In this document: positions 51,605 through 63,200 of the stretch, piece after piece | Layout: each line of letters opens with the position of its first letter | Position numbering within the stretch: the stretch's first letter is position 1 | Source: a virus | IMG/VR virus record: IMGVR_UViG_3300025809_000014 | Coordinates: 33,656-97,655 of that record | Direction: 5' to 3' (one strand) | Length of the DNA: 64,000 bases | Notes under the pieces: model-generated | What the model saw: the letters and a program-made list of their open reading frames with translations, nothing else | The model's database searches: none | What the model was told of the DNA's origin: nothing | Position numbers and translations under genes: made by a program

Positions 51605-54226
51605 ATGGCATCGTATAAAGATATAATCCCTACGTTCAACCCTTATATACAACAAGAGCCTGTAGAGGCAATGATGAAAGTTGGTGTATATAAGCAGCAG
51701 CGCTATGATGAAGGGGTAAAAAAAATACAAGAGAGCATAGATAATATTGCTGGTCTTGATGTTGTTAGACCTGAAGATAAGGCACTCTTACAATCAAAAC
51801 TCAATCAAATAGGTGGACAGTTATCATCTGTAGCAGGTGGAGACTTTTCTAATTTTGCTTTAGTTAATTCTGTTAATGGAATGACTAATCAAATAGCAAA
51901 GGATCCAGGTGTAATTAATGCTGTTTCAAATACTGCTAGATATAAAAAAGATTTAACCACTGTAGAAAAACTTAACTCAGAAGGGAAGTGGGCTCCTTCT
52001 AACCAAGCAGCGTTTCAGAAGGATGTAAACAAATGGTTTCAAGGTGGTCAGGATGCTAATTATAATGCTAATGTTTCTCCTTTTGTAAATGTTACAAAAG
52101 ATGCTACTGATATAATAAAAGCTCTAGGAGTAAAAGAAACTGGAAGAGATGTTGCATTTAATGAAAAAGGTCAACTGGTAGATGCAATTACAAGAATTAG
52201 AGTTAAGGGTATTAGTAAAGAAAGAATATCTTCAGCTTTGAAATCTGGACTTAGTCCTCAAGCGTATAGACAATTATCTATTGATGGCCTATATAAATAC
52301 TCTAACACATCTCCTGAGCAATATGTAAATGATGTAAATTCAAGTTACCAATCTACGTTTACTAAATATTCTGAAGAACGAGATAGACTTGTTGCTCTTA
52401 AAAGTTCTGCAGCAAGCCCTAGTGAAAAACAAAGAATTCAAGGTGAAATTGATCAAGTAGATAGTAGTATTGAGTCTATTAAGTCTGAATATGATAGTGT
52501 ATCTCAAGGATTTTCTAATGGAGATGTTGAAGGTTCACAAGCACAGTTATATACAATGAATTGGCTTCAGGACACTTCTAATGCATACGCTACTGAAAGT
52601 GTTATTCAATCATATCAAACTAATCCAATGGCAAGAATGCAAATGGAAAGAGATAAGATGCAACAATCTGCAAGAATTGCACAAGCTAAGTTAGATCAAC
52701 AACAGAGATATAATGATGATAAACTTAACATAGAAAGAAAAAAACTTAAACTACTGCAAAATCCTTATGGTCCAATTGAACTTCCTAAAGGTGAAGAAGC
52801 AACTAATACAGAAGTAATTGCAGCTGCTAAAGCAAATCAAATTGCAGCAGCAAACCTTACTGAAAAAGTTAAGAGTCAATTTATTAATACATTTGGGGTT
52901 GATGAAACAGGGTTTGATGCAGCACTTTCTGCATATCGAACAAAACCTAATTCTGTTTCTTGGGATCAAGCACAAGTTTTAAATCAATATGATGTAGCAC
53001 AAAAAAATAGTATACGTCAATCAAATCTTATTTTACAAGCTGAACAAGAAGCAGAAATAATAGCAGCCTCTAAGTATGATAAATTGATTCCTGAAGATCT
53101 TAAGGATAAGACTATCAACGGAATGAATTATGCTCAAGCTGCTGCACTACTTCAAAGATTTGATTCTAATTATTTTTCTCCAGGAGGGGGTGGTGGTTAT
53201 AGTTCAGTGGCTCCAGTATTTTCAACTTCAATATCCCCTAAATATGGTCAGGAAAAAGCTAAGAAAGATTTTGAGGCTGGATTATTAACTGAAGAAGAGT
53301 ACGGTTTATATGGGGTGTGGGCTGAGACTAAAAGAAGTGATCCAACTATTAGAACTATATATGAAGTAAGCAATAATATAAAAAAAGAAGCATCACGAAT
53401 AGAAGAAGAAAGAAATACTTATTTAAAAGATTTCTACAAAAAAACAATGTCTACAACTTCTCAACAAGCTTATAGGGTGCCTCTTGAGAGTGCAGCACAA
53501 AAAGATCAATTTAGACCAACGCTTAACGCATTAGCTGCAGTGGCTGAGAGAACTGATGGCTTACCAGGTTTTGAGGGAACTGCAGATGATATTAGATTAA
53601 TGGCAAGTAAGCTACAGGGTGCTTTAGTTTATACAGACAGTGCAGGTGATTATCAAATTAATGCTACTAATGAAGCTGGTGAAAGTCTCACTATACCAAT
53701 AACTGGAGATATGTATAGAAGTGTGTTTGGAAGTAGATTTGAAGCTTCTCCAGAGATGACAGCATTTAATCAAAAATACCTACCTCAACTTTTATCTAAC
53801 GTTCCTCCTTTACAACTAGGATTTGACCCTAGAGTAAATGAAAATGTAATTATGAGACCACCTCAAGATTTCTTTACTACATCATTAGATGGGAAATATA
53901 AAACTACAGTAGATAATTCTTCATTAGGTGGACCTTCTGATTTTCCAAGAGTATCTTATTATACAGTGACTGGAAATCTTGTAAGTGATTCAGAGCCAGA
54001 AGCAGCTGAGCAATTCAAACTTCAGTTAAATATATTTGACCCTATTTCAAATAAACAAGTTTTAGAAAACTATTTATTTCCTACTCCTATACTAAAAGAA
54101 AAAGTTGTACCTACATTACAACAGATTACTGATGAAGATATATGGCAATTACTTAATGGTACAAGTAAGAACATGCCTGACTCTGAATTAAAAAAACTGC
54201 AAGAAGCTTCTAAACAAATAGACTAA
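51605..54226 (+). CDS. Internal virion (cargo) protein, 873 residues
   Basis: The start (MASYKDIIPTFNPYIQQEPV) and the next segment (GVYKQQRYDEGVKKIQESID) match a cargo-protein pattern I associate with crAss-like genomes. The body is mostly helical, with a coiled coil around 365-395 (DKMQQSARIAQAKLDQQQRY) and a Gly-rich break near 525. The gene is preceded by an 80-base gap with no obvious promoter. It is probably packed in the capsid beside the RNA polymerase and ejected with DNA. Confidence 0.6.
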   Translation: MASYKDIIPTFNPYIQQEPVEAMMKVGVYKQQRYDEGVKKIQESIDNIAGLDVVRPEDKALLQSKLNQIGGQLSSVAGGDFSNFALVNSVNGMTNQIAKDPGVINAVSNTARYKKDLTTVEKLNSEGKWAPSNQAAFQKDVNKWFQGGQDANYNANVSPFVNVTKDATDIIKALGVKETGRDVAFNEKGQLVDAITRIRVKGISKERISSALKSGLSPQAYRQLSIDGLYKYSNTSPEQYVNDVNSSYQSTFTKYSEERDRLVALKSSAASPSEKQRIQGEIDQVDSSIESIKSEYDSVSQGFSNGDVEGSQAQLYTMNWLQDTSNAYATESVIQSYQTNPMARMQMERDKMQQSARIAQAKLDQQQRYNDDKLNIERKKLKLLQNPYGPIELPKGEEATNTEVIAAAKANQIAAANLTEKVKSQFINTFGVDETGFDAALSAYRTKPNSVSWDQAQVLNQYDVAQKNSIRQSNLILQAEQEAEIIAASKYDKLIPEDLKDKTINGMNYAQAAALLQRFDSNYFSPGGGGGYSSVAPVFSTSISPKYGQEKAKKDFEAGLLTEEEYGLYGVWAETKRSDPTIRTIYEVSNNIKKEASRIEEERNTYLKDFYKKTMSTTSQQAYRVPLESAAQKDQFRPTLNALAAVAERTDGLPGFEGTADDIRLMASKLQGALVYTDSAGDYQINATNEAGESLTIPITGDMYRSVFGSRFEASPEMTAFNQKYLPQLLSNVPPLQLGFDPRVNENVIMRPPQDFFTTSLDGKYKTTVDNSSLGGPSDFPRVSYYTVTGNLVSDSEPEAAEQFKLQLNIFDPISNKQVLENYLFPTPILKEKVVPTLQQITDEDIWQLLNGTSKNMPDSELKKLQEASKQID

Positions 54227-54228
54227 AC

Positions 54229-57200
54229 ATGGAAAAAAATAGTTTACCAAAAGCACAATCTGGAAAAACAGTAATACCTGCTCCAACTCAACTTTCTCCT
54301 CCTAATCCTTTGTTAGATGAACAATTCATGCAACAAAGATTTGGTGGATACAGAGATAATGTTTCTATTCCAAATGCTCCAAGTGTTCCCTATACAAATC
54401 CATATGCTAGTTTTACATCTTCATCTCCTAAGACATCATCTTTAGCTAATCTTATAAAAAATGCTACTACTCCAGGTGATACAAGCGGTGGTGGTAAGAT
54501 AAGAACTCTTGATGAGTATGCAGCTAATGAGAATGGAAGGTATGATTATTTTATGGCTGGAGACTTTGATAATGAAGATGCTGCTGCACAAAATCAAAGC
54601 TTTGGTTCAAAAATGGTAAATGGCGTTAGTAAAGGATTGTTACTTACAGGTACAACATTCTTACAGTCAACTGTAGGACTTGTTAATGGAACATATCAGG
54701 CAATTGCAGATGGTCAGTTTTCTTCGTTTTATGATAATGAATTTAATAGATCTTTAGATGAGATAAATAAATATGCAGAGGATGCATTACCAAACTATTA
54801 CACAGCTGCAGAAAGAGATGCAAATTGGTATTCTCCTACTTATTGGGCTACAGGTAACTTTTTATGGGATGGTGTTATAAAGAACTTAGGATTTGCTGCT
54901 GGTGCTGCTTTATCAGGAGGCGTGTACACTAATGCATTAAAAGCCCTTCCATATACTTCTAGATTATTCTCTATTGGTAAATCTGCAGAAACACTTGCTG
55001 CAACAGAAGCAGGATTAGCAGGTGCAAATAAAGTTGCTGATACATATGGTAAGGTGAGAGCACTGTCTGATAAGTTTCTCTCTAATTATAATACATTAAA
55101 TCCTGCAGGTAGAGCTGTTGTTGCTGGATTATCTACAACTGGTGAAGCTGGTATAGAGGCTTTACATAGTAGTAATGAATTTAGAAAAGAACTAATTGAT
55201 GAACATATAGCAGAATATGGTGTAGAACCAACAGGTGCAGCACTTGAGTCTATTAACGCTGCTGTAGAAGGATCAGGCAATGCTACATTCTTTGCTAATG
55301 TTGGACTTCTTACAGCAACTAACTATATTCAGTTTCCTAAGATATTAGGAAGTACATACAAAGCAGAGAAAGGAATAGTTAATGGAATTGTTAGAGAGAT
55401 AGATGATATTGTTTATGAAGGTGGTAAGTATATAAAACCAAAAGCAAAATACCCAGCTCTTTCTAGATTAAACAAAATAAGACCTTACACATTTTCTGTA
55501 TCAGAAGCATTTGAAGAAGTAAGTCAATATTCCGCTACAGTGGCTACACAAGACTATTATAATAAAGCACGTAATGGTGAAGCTACTAGTTGGTTAAATT
55601 CTATTGGTGTAGGTATTACAGATGGTGCATTTAGTAATGAGGGTGCTAAGAATGCTCTTATTGGTGGAATTTCTGGATCTATAATGTTAGGAAGAAATAG
55701 GTTTAGAAAAGACAGAGCAAGAAGAAAAAATACAGCTCAAGCACTTAAAGATCTTAATAACGCTAACCTATCAGACTTTACAAAAGAAACTATTGATGCT
55801 GTAAATAGAGGAACAGTATTACAAGAAGAAAGAGAACAAGCTGTTAAGAATGGTGATATTTTAAATAGTAAAGATTTAGAAGCTGATTACATTGCTAATT
55901 ATCTTACACCTAGAATTAAGTATGGTAGATATGATTTAGTAAAATCTGACATAAACGAATATAAAAAACTAGCAAGTACAGAAGAAGGTTTTGCACAACT
56001 GCAATCTGAAGGTAAAGCTCTTGAAAGTGATACAAAAGAGGCATACTTAGAAAGACTTGGTCGCTTTGAACAAACCGCAGATAATGTAAAGTCTCTATGG
56101 CAATCACTTAACTTACGTTATTCAGGACAGGTAGATGAAAATGGAAAACCTATATACAGCAATGATGTAATTAATAAGATGTTATATACTGCTACTAAAG
56201 TGGCAGACTATGATCAAAGGATACTAGATATGATGGGTCCTCTTACAGCTGCAGGTATTAATACTTCTGAGGTTATAGAACAGCTTGTGGCTGGTAACTC
56301 AGAAGCGTTTAACGAAGCTGTTGCATCTATTCAAGAGATGGATATTCTTGACGATCAAAAAGAAACACTTGGTAAATCATTAGAAGATATATCAGAACTT
56401 GCATTAAGAAGACAATCATTCTTAAAAGCTTACCAAGATATAAAAGAAAATCCTAGTAACTTCTCAGAAGCTCCAATAGAGGAAGATGCTCCTGTAACAG
56501 GTCCTGCTGAAACTGTTTCAGTTAAAACTAAACAAGGAGATAAAGAGGTTGAACTAAACACTCCATACTTTGTTGGTAAAGGTGTAGATTATGCTAAAGA
56601 TCCTTTAGATGCTCCTGTACCTATTTCTCAATTTGTAGTACAGAAGGTAAATGAAGATGGAACATTAGAAGTAAAAACTGAAAATGGTGAGGTAAAGAAT
56701 GTTTCTGCAGATGTACTTGAAAATTTTAAGATAGGTAAAGTTAGCACTTTGCAAAACAACGAGACAGCTAACTATTATTACAATCATAGAAACGAAATCT
56801 TTGAATTTAACTTTGGTAAAAACTCTGGTGGTAAAAAACCAGGTAGACTTGAATATCAAGATGGTAAACTTTATTTTGTATACTTAACACCAAAAGGTAA
56901 GGTACAAAAAGTACAGGTTAATGGTTCTCACTTTGTTGCACAGAAAGGTTATAACCAAGCTATGGTTACAAAAGTGGGAAGTGTAGAGAATCAACAGCAA
57001 AAAGAAGCTAGAGAACAATTCATGTCTCCAGAACAAATTGCTAGACAAAGAGCCTCACTTGCTAAGAGTAGAGAAGCTAGACTTGAAGTGCTTACACAAT
57101 TAGGTGAAGAGTCTAAAGAGAGTTTAGAAGAAACAAATAAGAAACTTGCACAACAAACTAAAAAGTTAGCTAAGGTAAAAGAAGACTTAGAGAATATAGC

Positions 57201-60200
57201 TAAGATGAAAGAGGCTGGTCCAACTGGTCCTAAGATTAAGCTTAACTTCTCAAAGGCTACAAAGGTGTTTACAAAAGCACTTAATAACCTTACATCTATG
57301 CAAGCTGATATAGAAGCTGAGATAGATAACTTAAATGCTCAGAAAGAAGAACTTGAACTTAACATTTCTTACTTCCAAGACTTTGCTAATCAAATCACTG
57401 ATGCTCCTGAAGACAGTGGGGAGTTCTTAAGAGAACTTAAAAATCAAGTAGCATTATTAGTTGACAATGGTAAAAATTTAAACAATGCTCTGTCTGCAGC
57501 TAAGAAGCTTGCAAAGAGTACAGAGAAAGCTATTAAGTCAGCAGCTAAGTTATTTAGAAAGACACTTAAGAAAACATATTTTGTTGATCAAGATTACTCA
57601 CAGTATCTAAGTGACTTATTAGATCAAGTAGTATCTGGAGAAAACTTACTAGAAACATGGCCTCTATTGAAACAAGAGATGGCCAACTTTGCACTTACTG
57701 TTGACTTGTCAAAAGAAGGAACTATAGATGAAGCTGGTCTTTTAGAATCTATTAATAATGTAAAACAAATAGAGAAAGACTTAGCTGACTTAAGGGCTGA
57801 GTATAAAGCTAGAAAGATTATTACAGATAGATTTCAATCTATCATGGATGAGTATAATGCTCAGAAAGTTCAAGAGGCTGAACTTAAACTTAAACTTAGT
57901 AAGGTTATAGCAACAGCTGATATGTCAGCACCTACAGACTTTTCTAAAACTAGTTCTTTTGAGTCTCAATCTAAGAAGTCACCTGAAATTATATACAGAG
58001 CTACAGTGGCTCCTGAAAGTGCAAGTGATTATTTCAAAGATGAAACTGGAAAAGATCATCAAACTCGAGCTAATCAATTTGGATTAGATCTAGATACATT
58101 TGAAAATAGAGATAATATACGTGCTCTGTTTGTAACATCTAAAACACAAGATCTTAAATTACCAGGTGTGATTGAGCAAATGCTTGATAATGACCCTACA
58201 CTTATTGAGCAATTTAAAGACTCAATGATTGTGATGGTGATGGTTAATGAGAATGGTGAACTAGTTGGTGTAAACGGACAACCTATACCAGAAGGAGCTC
58301 CTTTATTAGACAATGCTATCTACCAAACTATACCTGAGGCTGGATTTAGAGATGGTTCAATGTATAGAGAGGGAACAGCTGAAAATGTAAAAGATGCAAT
58401 TAATAAAGAATATAAAGAACGAAGAGATAACATTCTAAAGCAAACAGCACTAGGTATACCACAAGAGATAGAAGCTTCTTTTGGTATTCCTCAAACTGAT
58501 GACAATGCTAGAACATCTGTAGAAGATGCAGGCCTTGTTGACCAAGATAGTTTAGAAAGAGATTTAGTATTATATGTTCCTACAACTAACACAAATGTTA
58601 GCAAGGGAACCACTACATACAACACACCACTTGGATCTGTATTCTTAGATACACCAACTGGATATGTAAAGCTTAGAAATAGATTACACACAAAGAAAGA
58701 AGCTACAGCAATATATGATGCTATATTAAAGGTTGCTAAGAACTTAATTAATCCTAATGAAGGTGTAACTAGTGATAGTTCTATACGTGCTCTGGAGTTC
58801 TTAAAAGGTGTAACTTATTGGGGTGTACCAACTGACCAGCAAGGTAATAGAAAGGATGCAGGTAATAACAGTGTATTCTTTGAAAAAGTTAAACTTGAAG
58901 AAGGTCCAGTGTCTTTTACAAGAACTGATTTAATTATAGGATCTAAGGGTACAAGGTTTGGATTTACACCTAGCTCATTAGAAGCTAACAAAGAACTTAT
59001 TATTAATGAACTAGAGAACATATATAATAATGTAACTGCGTATAAAACAAAGGACGTTAATAAATCATTTGAACAGATAACATCTATATCTCCAGAAGGA
59101 GAGATTGAGTCTATTACATGGCCTAACTATCAAAGCTATCTTTTATCTAATAAGAATCCTGATGGATCTACAAGAGAAGGTTTTGAACTTCCTCTTTACA
59201 CTAACCTCAAGGAAAAGAAAGATGGTGAGTTTAATAGAGTGGGTGTATATTTCTATGTAACAAATACAACTGATGAGTTTGAAATACCAGAACCAGCAAA
59301 GCAAGCTACCAATATACCTCTTCGTAAAGCTACAAGTTATACACTTGATGGTAACACAATTAATACATACACTTCTCCAAATGGTGCAAAGATTAACTTT
59401 AGAGCTTTTGAAAGTGCAACACTTGAAAACTATGAAGAGAAGATTCAAGTGTTACAGGGTGGTGATTTAACAACTGTTGTAGAAACTATAAAGAAGTCTG
59501 GAAAAGATCCCCAACAGCAAATCAAACAAACTATATATAATGCAATTGCTCCACAACTAACAGAGGTTAGAGCACAGTCTGCATACAAAGAGCAGACAGA
59601 TAAAAGTGGATTGCCAACATTCACTATAGGTGGAGAGGTTGCACCTGCAGCTCCTACTCAACCAGCACAACAAACTAGTGTAGAAACAACTGACGATAAT
59701 GGTATACCAACATTTACTATTGGTGATGATGTAATAGGAACACCTGCTCAACAAACTGAAGCTCAACAAAAGATAGATAGTTTAGAAGATCAAATCAATC
59801 AAGCAATCTCTGATGCTAATTCAGAAGACTTGCGTGTTAAGATTAATCAAGAGATTGATATGTTTGAACCAGAAAACTGGACAGATGTAGAATCTTGGTT
59901 AAAGAAAAACTTTCCTAACGTTCCTGTATTTAGAGTGAAGAACATTATTCAAGCTACTAATGGTAGACAAGCTTGGGGTATGTTTAAGGATGGTGCTATT
60001 TATGTATATGAGAATGCAGAAACTGGTACAGCATACCATGAGGTATTTGAAGCTGTATGGAAAATGTTTACAGGTGCTGAAGAACAAGCTAATATAATTA
60101 ATGAGTTCAAAGCACGTAAAGGAACATTTATAGATAGACCTACAGGTCAAAAAGTTAAATACTCTGAAGCTACACCAGCTCAAATTAAAGAAGAGCTTGC

Positions 60201-63200
60201 AGAACAGTTTAGAGACTTTGTACAAAAGAAACAAGGTGCTAAAGGACTTGGTGCTAGAATTGCTAAACTCTTTAGAGATCTTAAAAGATTTATTGAGAAT
60301 GCTCTACTTGGTAATAAAGCAGAGAGCTTTACAGATGAGTTATTCAAGCGTATAGGTAGTGGGTATTACAAAAAACGTATGCCATATGCTACACAGCTTT
60401 CTATGGCCCAAGAGGGTATTATAGATATAGAGGATGCATTTGCTACATCAGACTCTGAGTTTAGACTTAAGACATTAAATGACAGACAAACATCAGACAC
60501 TGTTCAGGAGATGACATTCTTAATGCTGAATGATTTTATTAAGACAGACAAAAGTTTGTTTACAATAGTAGATAACCTTAATGAGAAAGACTTCTATGAA
60601 AAACTTCTTCCTAGAGTATTAGGTACTATAAGAAGTAAGGAGATAGCTATTAATAATATTATTAATAAAACAGAAAATCTTTCAAAAGAACAGAAGGAAA
60701 GACTCTTAGCTATAGTTGCACAGAATCGTCAGCTAGAAAAAGATGTTGTTGTTGATTGGCCAAGACTTACAGAAAAACATAAGGAGTATATTAAAGCATA
60801 CAACGTTGAGTTTGATGAAAATGATGAAATACAACTTAGTGATGAAGATAGAATTAAAGAGAGCAATAAGTTTGATGCTACTAAGATAGATAGCTTTAGA
60901 AAAGCAAATGCAGCTATAAAGCTATTACTTGCTGCTAATCCTATTGTAGATAAAAATGGTAAAGCTGTTGTGTCTACTATTAATGGTAGACTACTCAACC
61001 CAGTAAGTAAGATGTACATCACATTGATGAACAAGTTACACACTTCTACAAGCCCTGATGATATGTTAAATAGGTTAGCAGACATGGCGGTAAGTGATGC
61101 TACATACAGAACTTTGTATAAGAGATTAACTGGTAAAGACTTTTCTGATGGTGATGTTGATTTTAAAAATATAAAGTCAACAAACAAAATGGATCTCATC
61201 ACAGGAATGTGGAAGACATTTAAGAAGCAAGCTTCAGATGTAAAGAATATATTTATATTTTCAAATGGTGAAGTGGCAGTGGGTGATGCTGCTCTATCTA
61301 GCTCAGCTAACCAACTTAGAAATGACTATGCACGATCTATAGCTGTATTATCAAAATCAGGTAAGAGTTACTTTACATATAATGAAAAGAAAGGTTCATA
61401 TATACCTAATAAAAAGAAGTTAGGAAAAGTTACCTTACGTCTTCCCAGAGACTATACTAAGTTTTTATCAACCCTAGGTATACAGTTTAGTGGTGAAGAA
61501 TATAATAAGTTAGGAAAGAATACACAAAACTTTAAAACTATTGTAGAAGGGATTAAAGAAAGTATTGAGAAAACAGATGAGGTGAAAACTTTCTCTGCAG
61601 TATCTTTAGATATTAATAAACGTCTTTTACAATTAGCTGAATTAAAAACAGCTGTTTCTAATCCAGAATTTAGCAGTACATATTTTAACTTACAGGGAGA
61701 ACGTGTACAAACTTTCCTTGGAGTGAACGCAGCTTCTGAGTTACACAATACACTTGATAATATAAATAATATAAATGAGTTAGCAGGAACACAATATGAG
61801 TACTTACTTAAAGATGTATTTACTCAAGGCTCTACTATTATTAGTAGAATGTTTGATGCTAAAACTGGAAAGAAAAGATCAGGTGCAAACAACCTACTTA
61901 AAGGTGGATACGTTGGAGGTATAATTGATGAGACTAAAGGTAGAATTACACCTTCTGCTAGACTCAGTCAAAAACAAAGAATAGTTCAAGAGTTAAATCT
62001 AAACAGAGAAGGTTATTATCTAAACCTTGTACCAGGAGATGCAGGTATGGAACATATGTTATATATGGGTAATTCAATATCTGCTAATGATCTTGCAAGA
62101 GGATTGGTTGATGTAAACCAAATCTTTAAAGGATACTTCCTATCAGAACTAGAACTAGCTAGAGAAGATCGTCCAGTTGTTAAAGGTAGAGATAGCAAAG
62201 ACTTACGTTTCTTTAAAGGTATTCTTGGTGACAATTTACATAATGAAGTAGTTAGCACTGAGGGAACACCTGAAGAAGTATATGCAATACATGAAACTAA
62301 AATAAACCAAGCTATTGCTAGTTACATTCAGAATGATGTATTTAGAATGCAAGGATATTTAACTAGGTATGGAGTACTTGTTGAAAATGAAACAGGTAAC
62401 AAACTTATATTAGAAAATGTAGGATCACGTAAAGAGTTTGATCCAAGAGAGTTAACAAGAGAAATGACAGCAATGAGTGTTAATTACATGATTGCTAACA
62501 TTGAAGTACACAAAGTTCTTTATTCAGATCCTTACCAATACAAAGATGAGCTGAAGCGTACTAAGAGTTTCCTATCTCCAAGACAAGCTCTTTTTAATAA
62601 TTCACCTAAAGCAAATACAGCACTTAACCAAGTGTGGAATGAAGGCTTTGAAAAGGGTGATATTGGATACACCAACTTCACACAAGACTATATGCGTACA
62701 GCGTCACACAAAGATATTGTAGGTGTTATAGATCTTCCAAACTATGAAGACTACGAAGAAACTGATGGTGGTGGTATTATATCTTTTAAAGCATATCGTA
62801 ACTTTAGAATCAGAGCTGGTGAGTGGAATGAGAATGAAGAAAAGCAATACAGATATGATGTTGCTTATGAAAAGCGTGATAAGAAAATAACACTGTCTAA
62901 AGATGAGGTGGCACTTTTAAAAGAGGGTAATCCTGCAGTACAGAGTGCATACACCTCTTTAAAACCTATTGTATCAGGAGCTAAGCTTGGATACACATAT
63001 AATAATGTTGTACTTGATAAGTATGCATTGTATCCTCTTTCTTATAGAGTGATGAAAGAGCTTGATGCAGGTAATGGAGTTAAGCTTTACAACAAGATGC
63101 AGGATGAGAACATAGATTATATTGTGTTTGATTCTGGTAGAAAGGTGGGAGCTGAATCATCACATGCTACATACAATGAAGATGGAACATTTAATGATGC

